From JAFDBW01 sp963723355 (GTDB lineage Bacteria > Desulfobacterota > Desulfuromonadia > Desulfuromonadales > BM103), in the NCBI GenBank assembly GCA_963723355.1, contig CAVRQQ010000011.1, positions 62,001-126,000 on the forward strand: 64,000 nucleotides of DNA, in the 5' to 3' direction. Below are positions 54,907-63,918 of this stretch, in pieces. Every line of letters begins with the position of its first letter. Position 1 is the stretch's first letter. Made by a program: the position numbers and the translations under genes. The notes below the pieces were generated by a model. That model had not been told where the DNA came from and did not search any database. It was given only the letters and a program-made list of their open reading frames with translations.

Positions 54907-56310
54907 ATGAAAACATTGGATTGGCGGAGTGACCGCCTGAGGGTCAGAACCCTGCTGCTGGCCGATCAGAGTGCGGGTGAAGTCTTCGTCCAGGGCTGGC
55001 TGAGAACCGTGCGTCGCAGTAAGGGGGTCAATTTTCTGGCCCTCAACGATGGCTCCTGTCTCGAAAGCCTGCAGGTCGTCGTCGGTGACGAATCACCAGC
55101 CTTCGCAACTTCAGACAGTCTCGGCACCGGCTGTTGTGTCGGTATCCGGGGAACAGTTGTGGCGTCACCTGGAGAAGGGCAGGCCTGGGAGGTCCAGGCC
55201 GAAGAGATTATCGTCTACGGCCAGGCTGATGAGGCTTTTCCCCTGCAGAAGAAGCGCCACAGTTTCGAGTTCCTGCGTTCAATTGCTCACCTGCGTCCGA
55301 GGACCAACGCTTTTGGTGCCGTGTTTCGGGTGCGCAGCCGGATCGCTCATGCCGTGCACAGCTTCTTTCAGGAGCGCGGCTTCCTTTACGTCCACTCGCC
55401 GATCATTACCGCCAACGACTGCGAGGGGGCCGGCGAGATGTTCCGGGTCACGACGCTGGACCCGGAGAACCCGCCGCAGGTTGACGGGCGCATCGCCTGG
55501 CACGAAGACTTCTTCGGTGCGAAGACCGGCCTGACGGTCAGCGGGCAGTTGCAGGGCGAGCTCTTTGCCATGGCGTTCACCGACATCTACACTTTCGGTC
55601 CGACCTTTCGTGCCGAGAATTCCAATACCAGCCGGCACGCTTCCGAGTTCTGGATGATAGAACCGGAAGTTGCCTTCGCCGATCTCGCCGTCAATTGCCA
55701 GCTGGCCGAGGATTTCTTCCGCTTCATGGTCGAGTACGCCCTTGAACATTGCCAGGAAGACCTGGCATTTTTCAACCAGTTTATCGACAAAGGGCTTCTG
55801 GAACGTCTCGAGCACGTTGCCAAGACACCCTTCCAGACGATGAGTTACACCGAAGCCGTTGAGCGCTTGCAGAAAAGCGGTCAGAAATTCGAGTTTCCGG
55901 TGGAGTGGGGGTGTGACCTGCAGTCCGAGCACGAGAGGTACCTGACCGAGCAGGTCGTCGGAGGGCCGTTGTTCGTCACCGATTACCCGGCCGGGATCAA
56001 GGCCTTTTACATGCGGCAGAATGACGACAACCGGACGGTTGCAGCGATGGATCTGCTGGTGCCGAAGGTCGGTGAGATCATCGGTGGCAGCCAGCGCGAA
56101 GAACGTCTCGATATCCTGCAACGCAAGATGCGGGCCTTCGACATCCTGCCTGAAAGCCTCGACTGGTACCTCGACACCCGGCGCTGGGGCAGTTGCCCGC
56201 ACGCCGGTTTCGGTCTCGGCTTCGAACGCTTTCTGATGTACATCACCGGCATGGAGAATGTCCGTGATGTGATCCCGTTTCCACGCACGCCCGGAAATGC
56301 CCGTTTCTAA
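54907..56310 (+). CDS. asnS: asparaginyl-tRNA synthetase
   Basis: A 467-residue class IIb synthetase: OB-fold anticodon domain first (residues 14-110; F-V-Q-G-W-L-R-T-V-R near 28), then the class II core with motif 2 region F-R-A-E-N-S-N-T-S-R-H-A-S-E-F near 237 and motif 3 G-F-G-L-G-F-E-R-F near 438. E-G-A-G-E-M-F near 175 is typical of AsnRS; AspRS has a different insert and length. Attaches Asn to tRNA-Asn, so this organism need not rely on the amidotransferase route alone. Intact. Length matches E. coli AsnS (466). Confidence 0.95.
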   Translation: MKTLDWRSDRLRVRTLLLADQSAGEVFVQGWLRTVRRSKGVNFLALNDGSCLESLQVVVGDESPAFATSDSLGTGCCVGIRGTVVASPGEGQAWEVQAEEIIVYGQADEAFPLQKKRHSFEFLRSIAHLRPRTNAFGAVFRVRSRIAHAVHSFFQERGFLYVHSPIITANDCEGAGEMFRVTTLDPENPPQVDGRIAWHEDFFGAKTGLTVSGQLQGELFAMAFTDIYTFGPTFRAENSNTSRHASEFWMIEPEVAFADLAVNCQLAEDFFRFMVEYALEHCQEDLAFFNQFIDKGLLERLEHVAKTPFQTMSYTEAVERLQKSGQKFEFPVEWGCDLQSEHERYLTEQVVGGPLFVTDYPAGIKAFYMRQNDDNRTVAAMDLLVPKVGEIIGGSQREERLDILQRKMRAFDILPESLDWYLDTRRWGSCPHAGFGLGFERFLMYITGMENVRDVIPFPRTPGNARF

Positions 56311-56329
56311 ATGAGTGAGCCAGGGTCTA

Positions 56330-57226
56330 TTAAGCGCTTTTAAGCAGATTCCCCCTGCTTGAAGTCCGTTGCGCCCGCAACGACATCAGCGTATGCACGA
56401 CCAGGGTGCCAACAATCAGAGATCCTGCAACCAAGGTTGTCGCATGCGGTACTTCCTTTAAAACCATCCATACCCAGATAGGGCCGAGGATCGTTTCGAC
56501 AAGCAGGATCAGGCTGACTTCAGGGGCGGGCAGGTAGCGTGGCCCGAGGGTGATCATGGTAAAGGAGACCGGCAGGACAACGCCGCCGAGCAATAACAGC
56601 AGCAACATGTCCGGGCTGGCAATATTCATCGGCTGAGCCCCTGCTGTCAGAGCGGCAGGAACAACCAGCAGGTTGCCGAGCAGGTTGGCCGGAATCATGT
56701 TGACGGATCTGCCGCTGCGTATCACGACCAGGTTGCTCCCCCACATGAACGTCGCTCCCAGGGCCAGCAGGTCGCCGAGCAGCAGTCCACTTGCCAGGCT
56801 GCCGGAAAAAATCAACAGGATCCCGCCGAAACAGATGAATATTGCGACCCAGGTGTGACAGGCGATCTTCTCGCGCAGGAATATCCGGCTGAGAAGGCTG
56901 CTGATCAACGGCGTGGCCGCGAGGATGATCAGGGTGTTGGCCGCGGCGGTCTGCTTGAGCGAGTTGACAAACATCAGGCTGCCCATCGCAACGATCAGCG
57001 CAGAGAGAAGCCCGGTCCGACCGATATTGTGGAAGCTGTGCAGGAATTGACGGCGATAAGTGACAGCTAGAAACACCGCTTGCATGCAGCCGGTCAGCAG
57101 GCAGCGCCAGAACAGCAGGGTCCAGACATCACAACGAATCAGTCGCACCAGGAGCGCGTCCGGGCTGAGGATCAGCACAGCGGCAAAGGTAATCAGCAGC
57201 CCTTTGGTATGTGTGGAAAGATTCAT
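56330..57226 (-). CDS. DMT-superfamily transporter (EamA)
   Basis: About 298 residues with ten hydrophobic segments in two EamA repeats. Start taken at ATG 57226 (MNLSTHTKG); ATG 57244 is six codons upstream and neither has a clear Shine-Dalgarno. Characteristic: W-R-C-L-L-T-G in the first repeat, G-A-T-F-M-W-G-S-N-L-V-V-I-R-S-G-R near residue 155. Such proteins export metabolites or amino acids; substrate unreadable. Convergent with asnS, 20 bases apart, with no visible terminator. Confidence 0.85.
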   Translation of the reverse strand: MNLSTHTKGLLITFAAVLILSPDALLVRLIRCDVWTLLFWRCLLTGCMQAVFLAVTYRRQFLHSFHNIGRTGLLSALIVAMGSLMFVNSLKQTAAANTLIILAATPLISSLLSRIFLREKIACHTWVAIFICFGGILLIFSGSLASGLLLGDLLALGATFMWGSNLVVIRSGRSVNMIPANLLGNLLVVPAALTAGAQPMNIASPDMLLLLLLGGVVLPVSFTMITLGPRYLPAPEVSLILLVETILGPIWVWMVLKEVPHATTLVAGSLIVGTLVVHTLMSLRAQRTSSRGNLLKSA

Positions 57227-57405
57227 AGCGGCGATAGATGACACAGGATAAGTGGTAAAGGCAAGCGGGTTTTCAGTTTGACACTGTTTCAGGCATAATG
57301 TAGAAACACCTGATGGTCAACCGGAGCGCGGTTGCCTGGTTTAGAACTCGGTTCTGGAATTGTAATGCAGGCGGAATTTTCTTCTGACTGGAAAGGATAC
57401 ACAGA

Positions 57406-58230
57406 GTGCCTTTGTCGACGGTAGGTAAGATAGGTTTCATAGGCGGCGGGAATATGGCCGAGGCCTTTATCAAGGGGCTTCTGAACGGCGGCTTCCCCGC
57501 TGAGGACATTCACTTTTTCGAACCAAATGAACAGCGTCGTGAACTGATGGTGGATCGTTACGGAATCTCCTGCGCGGAGAACAATGCGGCGCTGGTCGAG
57601 ATCAGCAATATAGTTGTTCTGGCGACCAAACCCCAGATTCTGGACAAGGTCCTGAAAGAGGTGAACGGGGCATTTGACGATGAGAAGCTGTTGGTTTCGA
57701 TTCTTGCCGGAATTACCACAACAACACTGGAAGCAGGTCTCGGCGGCCAGGCTCGTGTGGTGCGCGCCATGCCGAATACCCCGGCCCTGGCCGGGCGCGG
57801 TGCCGCTGCGCTTTGCCCCGGCTTGAACATCAACCAGGAAGACCGCCGGGTCGCCCAGCACCTTTTTGAGACCGTAGGCATCGCTCTCTGGGTGGAGGAA
57901 GGACAGATGGATGCCGTGACCGGACTCTCAGGCTCCGGTCCTGCTTTCGTCTACACATTCATTGAGGCGTTGACTGCCGGCGGTGTCCAGGAAGGCCTGC
58001 GGCTTGACATCGCGCACGCTCTCGCTGTGCAGACCGTAGTCGGTGCGGCACACCTGGTCCAGGTGACCGGCGAGCACCCTGCCTTGTTGCGTGAAAAAGT
58101 CTGCAGCCCGGCCGGAACCACGATCAGCGCCATTCGCGTCCTTGAAGAACGGGGGCTGCGTGCCACCATGATGGAGGCGGTCGGCGCCGCTACGAAACGT
58201 TCGCGTCAGCTAGGTGAGGAGAATAAGTAA
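57406..58230 (+). CDS. proC: pyrroline-5-carboxylate reductase
   Basis: A 274-residue enzyme for the last step of proline synthesis (P5C to proline with NAD(P)H). G-F-I-G-G-G-N-M-A-E-A near residue 13 is the coenzyme motif; V-V-L-A-T-K-P-Q near 70 and V-R-A-M-P-N-T-P-A near 120 follow, and the P5CR signature near 225: E-K-V-C-S-P-A-G-T-T. Starts at GTG 57406; TTG 57412 is a possible alternative. Length normal. No operon with proA or proB here. Confidence 0.94.
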   Translation: MPLSTVGKIGFIGGGNMAEAFIKGLLNGGFPAEDIHFFEPNEQRRELMVDRYGISCAENNAALVEISNIVVLATKPQILDKVLKEVNGAFDDEKLLVSILAGITTTTLEAGLGGQARVVRAMPNTPALAGRGAAALCPGLNINQEDRRVAQHLFETVGIALWVEEGQMDAVTGLSGSGPAFVYTFIEALTAGGVQEGLRLDIAHALAVQTVVGAAHLVQVTGEHPALLREKVCSPAGTTISAIRVLEERGLRATMMEAVGAATKRSRQLGEENK

Positions 58231-58281
58231 AGCTTCTAGCCGGCCGCTTGTGTATGGATGGGCAATTCCGAGGAGGATGCA

Positions 58282-58995
58282 ATGCTGTCATATCAAAGGA
58301 TAACCATGGTTATTTTTGTGTCATTGCTTTGCAACGTCACTGCTGCATGGGCTGAGACTCGTTACATCTCTGATCAATTGGTTGTGTCGCTAAGGGAACA
58401 GCCACAGGATGGTTCAGAAACGATTGTCTACCTCAAGACCGATACTCCGGTAGAAGTACTCGAAGTCGGCGAGCAATACATACATGTGAAAACGTCCAAC
58501 GGCGAGGTCGGATATATCCAGAAGAGCTACCTGACAGAGAAGACACCCAAAGCGACAGTTATCAGTCGCCTGACCCGGGAAAATGAAGGCATGAAAGAGC
58601 GCATCCGGGAATTGGAAAAGCAATACCGCGAAGTTTTCTCCAAAGGGGATGAGGCCCAAAAAAAGATTTTATCTGAGTTGGAAGATGCACGTCTCCAGAT
58701 CGCTGAACTGGATAAAGCTCTGCTTAAGTCGGAGACAGAACTGGCAGAGCGTACCCAGGCATATGAAGCATTAAAAAAGAATGCTGAAAATATTATCGAC
58801 ATTACAGCGGAACGTGACCAGCTCAGGCTTAGTCACGAGGAATTAACAACTGCAGTAACCAGTTTGGATGAAGAAAGAAAAGCGCTGCTGAAAAAAGAAA
58901 CGATCCAATGGTTTCTGACTGGGGCGGGGGTGCTGTTTCTGGGTTGGGTGATAGGCAAGTTTTCCAGGTCGCGGCGCAAAAGTTCCCTCTATTGA
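58282..58995 (+). CDS. TIGR04211-type SH3 and coiled-coil membrane protein
   Basis: A 237-residue protein from ATG 58282, with GAGGAGG before it. Signal peptide (1-25, ending A-W-A), an SH3-like domain (26-90: Y-I-S-D-Q-L-V-V-S-L-R and G-Q-Y-I-H-V-K near 70, ending in G-Y-I-Q-K-S-Y-L), a long coiled coil (100-205), and a C-terminal transmembrane helix (212-230) with a basic tail. This order matches TIGR04211 (YgiM-like) proteins thought to sit in the periplasm anchored by the C-terminal helix. Function unknown. Confidence 0.85.
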   Translation: MLSYQRITMVIFVSLLCNVTAAWAETRYISDQLVVSLREQPQDGSETIVYLKTDTPVEVLEVGEQYIHVKTSNGEVGYIQKSYLTEKTPKATVISRLTRENEGMKERIRELEKQYREVFSKGDEAQKKILSELEDARLQIAELDKALLKSETELAERTQAYEALKKNAENIIDITAERDQLRLSHEELTTAVTSLDEERKALLKKETIQWFLTGAGVLFLGWVIGKFSRSRRKSSLY

Positions 58996-59035
58996 TAAAA
59001 ACGACTTTCTCTCAGGACATGATTGATAAACAGAG

Positions 59036-59066
59036 AAGCCCCCAATCAAATGATTTGGGGCTTTCA
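59036..59066 (+). terminator. terminator after the SH3 protein gene
   Basis: AGCCCCCAATCA pairs with TGATTTGGGGCT (one mismatch) around AA; then TTTC. Confidence 0.7.
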
Positions 59067-59127
59067 TATTACTGACAAACTCTGCACGTGTTGCGTTCTT
59101 TTACCTGGCATGTGTTGTTTCTAAGAA

Positions 59128-59340
59128 GCTTAGGGCAACAGGTTTTGAATCTGGTGCCCGTGTTTTTTTGAAAGACAGAACCGGCGGGTCACGTCCCGCC
59201 CGACGCCATACTTTTGTTCGGCAACAAAAGTATGCAAAAGTGCCTTCTCCTTGCGGAGGGCATCTCCTCTGCCGGATTTCTGTAGCATCAACAAACAACA
59301 ATGCTCAAAAAGTCGGCCCGTTACAGGGGGCCTTCCAAAT
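59128..59340. repeat. dispersed-repeat-like block with two hairpins
   Basis: Two perfect hairpins in a row: GGCGGG/CCCGCC (59173-59190) and the 12-bp CATACTTTTGTT / AACAAAAGTATG with loop CGGC (59207-59234). A T/C-rich stretch follows with a G-rich part to about 59340. The sequence around the second hairpin (CCATACTTTTG...CAAAAGTATGC) resembles a repeat I associate with many proteobacterial genomes and its translation gives Arg/His-rich noise. Copy number cannot be judged from this window. Confidence 0.5.
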
Positions 59341-59441
59341 GTGGCGCTTACAGGCAGAAAAACGAAAAGACGACAATCTTAAAGCCTACTCATTCGGTAG
59401 AGGTTCTCAAGAGCCTCGGGGCCTGCGTGGCAATTCCGTAT

Positions 59442-59475
59442 TGCATATCTTATGCAAACGTGCATAAGATATGCA
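59442..59475. promoter_or_regulatory. perfect 15-N4-15 palindrome upstream of the PAS regulator
   Basis: TGCATATCTTATGCA (59442-59456), AACG, TGCATAAGATATGCA (59461-59475). Its core TTATGCA-N4-TGCATAA matches the site at 61298-61319 upstream of livK. It lies 40 bases before the regulator's ATG, so it is placed for autoregulation. Confidence 0.8.
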
Positions 59476-59514
59476 GTCTTGAGTTAATATGCATAGTGGA
59501 GGCTGTGAAAAAGT

Positions 59515-61254
59515 ATGCAATATCTGGTTGACGACTTGGATTCGCTGGCTCCGACTTTTCTCCAAGCATTATCCGTGCCTCTGCTGGCCTGTGATGTCCA
59601 GGGGCGAATTGTTTACACCAATCCGGCCGCAGAGAGTCAATTGAACGCCGAGGTCGGTGTCATGCTGGCCGAACCCCTGCCGAAATTGGCGGAAGCCGTC
59701 GGCAGCTTCAGTCGTAGTGCCAGGCCGTCGCCGCCCATGACCATCACTCGCGGTACGGGGGCGCCTTATCTGGCCCTGCTCAGCACGGTAAAATCTGCCG
59801 AGGGGCAAACCCTGACCCTTTGTCTCCTGCCACCGGCGCCATCACCACCGGAATCCGATCAGCGAATGCAGGACTTCGAAGCTTTAACCCTTGAGCTGCA
59901 CGCGATCATCGATTCTTCCTCTGACGGGCTGTTTGTCTGCGATGCTGGTGCCAATGTCATCCGGGTGAATCCAGCTTCCGAGAGGATTCATCAGCGGCCT
60001 GCGGCCGAAATGGTTGGGCGGAATATGCGCGATCTCATCGAAGAAGGGTTTATCGACAGGTCCGCCGCCCTGGACGCCAGCATAGAGAAAAAAAGCGTCA
60101 GCCAGCTGCAGAACTTGCCGGGGGGCGGCAAACTGATTTCCGTGGCGACGCCGGTTTTCGATCACAGCGGCGAACTGATCCGTGTGGTCGTCAGCGAGCG
60201 GGACATCAGTGAAATAGATCAGCTGCAAAGAGAGTTGGAGAACCAGGAGGCGATCAAGGACCAGTTCCGCCATCAGATGCTCGAGATGCAGCAGGCCGAA
60301 CTGGAGTCGCGGCGGATTATTGCCCGGAGCCAGAATATGATCAAGGCGTTGCGCCAGGCGACCAAGGTCGCATCTGCTGATTCGTCGGTGTTGATCCTCG
60401 GCGAATCAGGCGTCGGTAAGGGTGTTGTTGCCGATATGATTCACCATAATTCGAGACGTTCCGGCCATCCCCTGATCAAGATCAACTGTGGTGCGATTCC
60501 TGAATCACTGATTGAAGCAGAGCTGTTCGGCTATGAAAAAGGCGCCTTCACCGGGGCCAGCCCGGGCGGCAAGCCGGGGCAGTTTGAGCTTGCCAACGAA
60601 GGCGTCCTGTTCCTCGACGAGGTTGCCGAACTGCCGTTGTCGGCGCAGGTCAAATTGCTGCGTTTCCTTGAAGATGGCCAGATCACGCGCCTCGGCAGCA
60701 CAGAACAGCGCAAGGTTGATGTGCGCGTCCTGGCCGCAACGCATCGTGATCTGGAGGAGATGGTGGAGCAGGGGACTTTCCGGCTTGATCTTTACTATCG
60801 GCTCAACGTTATCCCGATTCATGTCCCTGCAGTCCGCGAGCGCAGGGATTGTCTGGTACCCCTTATCCGCTACTATATCGATCATTTCGCAGCGATCAAC
60901 AGAACTCCGAAACGTCTGACTCGTGCCACAATCGATGCCCTGGCCGGTTACAGCTATCCCGGCAATGTCCGTGAGTTGATGAATATCTGCGAACGCCTGG
61001 TTGTCATGTCAGAGACCGAGCTTATCGATGTCGCTGATCTGCCCGCTCAGATCATCGGTTCATCACAATCCGGTATGCCGGATGATCTTGAATGGCCGGA
61101 GTCAATTTCGTTACAGGAAGCGTTGGAAACGGTTGAGCGCAACCTGCTGATTCGGGCGAGGGACAGGTATCGGAACCAGGCCGGAATCGCTGAGGCGTTG
61201 GGGGTCAATCAATCAACGATTGCACGAAAACTTAAGCGATACAACCTGACTTAG
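59515..61254 (+). CDS. PAS-domain sigma-54 transcriptional activator
   Basis: A 579-residue activator. N-terminal PAS-like segment (15-90: A-L-S-V-P-L-L-A-C-D-V-Q-G-R-I-V-Y-T-N-P-A), a second PAS (130-235: I-I-D-S-S-S-D-G-L-F-V-C-D), a short coiled coil (238-265), AAA+ domain with G-E-S-G-V-G-K-G, the sigma-54 contact G-Y-E-K-G-A-F-T-G-A and V-L-F-L-D-E-V, then a Fis-type HTH (R-Y-R-N-Q-A-G-I-A-E-A-L-G-V-N-Q-S-T-I-A). No receiver domain, so it senses a ligand or redox state itself. Next to livK, with matching palindromes at 59442 and 61298. Confidence 0.92.
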   Translation: MQYLVDDLDSLAPTFLQALSVPLLACDVQGRIVYTNPAAESQLNAEVGVMLAEPLPKLAEAVGSFSRSARPSPPMTITRGTGAPYLALLSTVKSAEGQTLTLCLLPPAPSPPESDQRMQDFEALTLELHAIIDSSSDGLFVCDAGANVIRVNPASERIHQRPAAEMVGRNMRDLIEEGFIDRSAALDASIEKKSVSQLQNLPGGGKLISVATPVFDHSGELIRVVVSERDISEIDQLQRELENQEAIKDQFRHQMLEMQQAELESRRIIARSQNMIKALRQATKVASADSSVLILGESGVGKGVVADMIHHNSRRSGHPLIKINCGAIPESLIEAELFGYEKGAFTGASPGGKPGQFELANEGVLFLDEVAELPLSAQVKLLRFLEDGQITRLGSTEQRKVDVRVLAATHRDLEEMVEQGTFRLDLYYRLNVIPIHVPAVRERRDCLVPLIRYYIDHFAAINRTPKRLTRATIDALAGYSYPGNVRELMNICERLVVMSETELIDVADLPAQIIGSSQSGMPDDLEWPESISLQEALETVERNLLIRARDRYRNQAGIAEALGVNQSTIARKLKRYNLT

Positions 61255-61258
61255 TATG

Positions 61259-61281
61259 AAAAAGGGTTTTTACCCTTTTAT
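61259..61281 (+). terminator. terminator of the PAS regulator gene
   Basis: AAAAGGGT / ACCCTTTT stem with a 3-4 base loop, flanked by A and T residues, just after the stop at 61254. Confidence 0.75.
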
Positions 61282-61297
61282 TACAGATAGATAGAGG

Positions 61298-61319
61298 TTT
61301 TATGCGTGGTTGCATAAAA
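61298..61319. promoter_or_regulatory. activator site upstream of livK promoter
   Basis: TTTTATGCG, TGGT, TGCATAAAA: a 9-N4-9 palindrome with one mismatch, matching TTATGCA-N4-TGCATAA found at 59442. It ends about 198 bases upstream of the -24 element. Confidence 0.75.
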
Positions 61320-61514
61320 ACCGTGAGTAAGATGGGACTTCTTCTGCTTTACAAATAAAATCTGTCAGTCTGGTTGTGATAAGTTAATCCAAAAATGGTG
61401 TTGAACGCCGGCATTACATATTGCTTAACTTGCTAATATATTGAGTTAATTCTAGCCGCAACCCTCGGTCGAAATACTTTTCGTAGCATCTCCGGCTTGA
61501 TTTTGTAACACTGT

Positions 61515-61532
61515 TTGGCACCGCTCTTGCTT
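61515..61532 (+). promoter_or_regulatory. sigma-54 promoter of livK
   Basis: TTGGCACCGCTCTTGCTT: GG at 61517-61518, ten bases, GC at 61529-61530, a close match to the sigma-54 consensus TTGGCAC-N5-TTGCT. Confidence 0.88.
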
Positions 61533-61676
61533 TGTATTGGCTACGCTGTCGAGAACTCACATGCGTAGAACTAAATTCTCGGCGGCGGACAGTTGCAATG
61601 ACAAGGTTACATGTAACAATGTGTTGATGATGTACTGTTTCAATTCCATTAACCCAATCGAAAAAAGGAGATGAGT

Positions 61677-62793
61677 ATGTTGAAGAAATGTTTTGTCGTC
61701 ATGGTTTCCTTGTGTCTGGCCTCAGTGCTGGCCGCAGGAACGGGATTCGCCGCTGATGAAGTCAAAGTCGGCATCATGATCCCCACCACGGGCGGTACCG
61801 CGACCGATGGTAAGGATATGGAGAGCGCCATCAAACTGGCCGTTGACGAAATCAACGCAGCCGGTGGCCTGCTTGGCAAGACAGATCGTCACCACTACCG
61901 GTGACGATGCCTGTGACCCGCAGCAAGCTGTTGCTGCTGCCAGCAAACTGATCTCTGAAGGTGTTGTCGGTGTTGTCGGCGGTTACTGCTCCGGTGCAAC
62001 CCTGCCGACTCTCGCCTTGTACGGCGAAGCCAAGGTCCCTTTCGTGATCACTGCATCTAACTCCACTGCCCTGGTCGGTGCCAACCCCGGTATCGGCTTC
62101 ATGATCAACTCGACCGGTGACGCCCAGGCTGACACCGCTGTTGCGCTTTTCGAGTCGCTTGGTATCAAGAGTATCGCTGTTGTCCACATGGGTGAGGCAT
62201 ACTCCGAAGACCTTGCCAAGATTTCCAAAGCCAAGTGGGAAGAAAAAGGCAATCAGGTCGTTGCTTATGAAGTGGTCAACAAGGGTGAGCAGGACTTCTC
62301 CTCCCTCGTTACGACCCTCAAGTCGAAGAACCCCGATGCGATCTTCTGGACGGCCTACTACGCTGAGGGCGCACTGCTGATCAAGCAGCTTCGCCAGGCC
62401 GGCTATCGTGGCACGATCGCTATCGGTGACGGTTCCAACTCACCGAAGCTGATTGAAATCGCCGGCAAAGCTGCTGAGGGCGTGTACTGCTTCTCCAACC
62501 CGATTGTCGACTACCTGCCGGCCGCCAAAGACTTTGCAGTAAACTTCACGAAGAAGTACGGCGTTGCCCCCGGTCCTTACTCCACTCTCTCCTACGATGG
62601 CATGATGCTTTATGCTGACGCCGTCAAGCGCGCCGGTTCCTTTGACAAGGCCGCTGTTGCCAAAGCTCTGAAAGCCACCGACAACTACGAAGGGATCGCT
62701 GGTCCGATCTCCTTCACTGACAAGCTGACCCTGGCTCGCAGTAACTTCGTCGTCCTCAAGGTCGACGGCCAGAAGTGGCAGCTTAACAAATAA
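61677..62793 (+). CDS. livK: branched-chain amino-acid ABC transporter, periplasmic binding protein (one frameshift)
   Basis: About 371 residues from ATG 61677, with GGAG six bases upstream. Signal peptide (M-L-K-K-C-F-V-V to A-F-A-A). Mature start V-K-V-G-I-M-I-P-T-T-G is that of LivK-type binding proteins. An extra A after G-K near 61878 shifts the frame; the restored text is L-L-G-K-Q-I-V-T-T-T-G-D-D-A-C-D-P-Q-Q-A, a family-typical loop. Two alpha/beta lobes follow. Ligand may be a branched-chain amino acid or another small acid. Sigma-54-dependent by its promoter. livH and livM follow. Confidence 0.9.
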
Positions 62794-62817
62794 GTTCAAC
62801 TCTTTTCGATCGTAACA

Positions 62818-62847
62818 ACCCTGCTGCGGCAAATGCCGCAGCAGGGT
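62818..62847 (+). other. 13-bp stem-loop between livK and livH
   Basis: ACCCTGCTGCGGC (62818-62830) pairs perfectly with GCCGCAGCAGGGT (62835-62847) around AAAT. No T-tract follows. Such a stem commonly sits after the highly expressed binding-protein gene and shields its mRNA; the downstream genes may be less expressed. Confidence 0.65.
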
Positions 62848-63001
62848 GCAGCACCCTAGTTTGTTCCATGCGCCTGGATACCTTCCTACAACCATAGCCG
62901 TGTTGCGTATTTTACCGGGCCGTCGTCTTAAAATCTTCGATATGTGCGACGGTCAAGTGTGACTCTGTCCGAACGATGAGTCCAGAGAAGGGATAACAGT
63001 A

Positions 63002-63916
63002 GTGTCAACACTGGATATTTTCTTTCAACAATTAGTGAACGGTTTGATCCTCGGGTCTTTCTACAGCCTGGTCGCATTGGGCTATTCGATGGTCTACGGG
63101 ATCATCAAGCTGCTCAATTTTGCCCATGGTGATATTTACATGGTCGGGTCCTTTGTCGGACTGATTTTGCTTGGTCTGTTGAGCCCCTTCCTGGGTGCCG
63201 GCTGGGCCGGGATTCTCGTCGCCATGATCATCAGTATGATCCTGGTGGGCCTGCTCGGCGTGTTGATCCAGCGCGTGGCGTATGTGCCGATGCTGAGTGC
63301 CCCGCGGCTGTCGATCCTGATCACAGCCCTGGCTGTCTCCATGGTGCTTTATAACTTCGTCATGGCATCGACGAGTGGTGAGTACAAGGCCTTTCCCGTC
63401 GATCTTGGTTATGAAGGCGTCGAATTCGGCAACGTCTTTATCACTTACACGCAAATCATCCTTGTCTCTTCGACTGCCATCCTGATGATGGTTCTGCATT
63501 TCTTTATCAGCAGGACCATGCTCGGCAAGGCGATGCGGGCGATCGCCATCGACCAGGACGCATGCCGCCTGATGGGCATCAATGTCACCAGCATCATTGC
63601 CCTGACCTTTTTCGTTGGCTCCGCACTGGCCTGTGCGGCCGGTGTCATGGCCGGCGTCTATTACGGCAGTATCCACTTCTTCATGGGTTTCCTGATCGGA
63701 CTGAAGGCTTTTACCGCAGCCGTCATTGGTGGTATCGGCAGCATCCCTGGAGCGGTCCTCGGTGGCCTGATCCTCGGTCTGCTGGAAGCGTTCGGTACCC
63801 AGTTACCCTTTATCGGTTCTGAATGGAAAGACGTCTTCGCCTTCGGAATCCTGATTGTCCTGCTTCTTTTCAAACCGACCGGTCTGCTGGGCAAGACCGA
63901 GATTGAGAGGATGTAG
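63002..63916 (+). CDS. livH: branched-chain amino-acid ABC transporter permease LivH
   Basis: A 304-residue permease from GTG 63002 with about eight helices. The N-terminus Q-L-V-N-G-L-I-L-G-S-F-Y-S-L-V-A-L-G-Y-S-M-V-Y-G and F-A-H-G-D-I-Y-M near residue 40 are the LivH signature; A-V-I-G-G-I-G-S-I-P-G-A-V-L-G-G near 240 is the EAA-type loop. Forms the membrane channel with LivM. It follows livK after a 208-base gap and precedes livM by two bases. Confidence 0.95.
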   Translation: MSTLDIFFQQLVNGLILGSFYSLVALGYSMVYGIIKLLNFAHGDIYMVGSFVGLILLGLLSPFLGAGWAGILVAMIISMILVGLLGVLIQRVAYVPMLSAPRLSILITALAVSMVLYNFVMASTSGEYKAFPVDLGYEGVEFGNVFITYTQIILVSSTAILMMVLHFFISRTMLGKAMRAIAIDQDACRLMGINVTSIIALTFFVGSALACAAGVMAGVYYGSIHFFMGFLIGLKAFTAAVIGGIGSIPGAVLGGLILGLLEAFGTQLPFIGSEWKDVFAFGILIVLLLFKPTGLLGKTEIERM

Positions 63917-63918
63917 CC

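Larger units (their letters stand above)
58996..59514. other. intergenic region with terminator, repeat and palindrome
   Basis: 519 bases without a convincing gene. Contains the terminator at 59036, the repeat block at 59128-59340 and the palindrome at 59442. Short open frames within the repeat look like non-coding translations. Confidence 0.55.
61255..61676. other. control region of livK
   Basis: Terminator, upstream activator site and sigma-54 promoter, each annotated separately; no gene seen. From the promoter to ATG 61677 there are about 145 bases of leader. Confidence 0.7.

Noticed and set aside
55279..56202. 307-residue frame opposite asnS
   Set aside because: Antisense to intact asnS, no recognisable motif.
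59429..59444. TGGCAATTCCGTATTGCA as a sigma-54 promoter of the PAS regulator
   Set aside because: GC follows GG after 12 bases, not 10, so spacing is wrong.
59168..59467. 99-residue frame in the repeat block
   Set aside because: Arises from hairpins and low-complexity DNA; no ribosome-binding site and Arg/His/Lys-rich translation.
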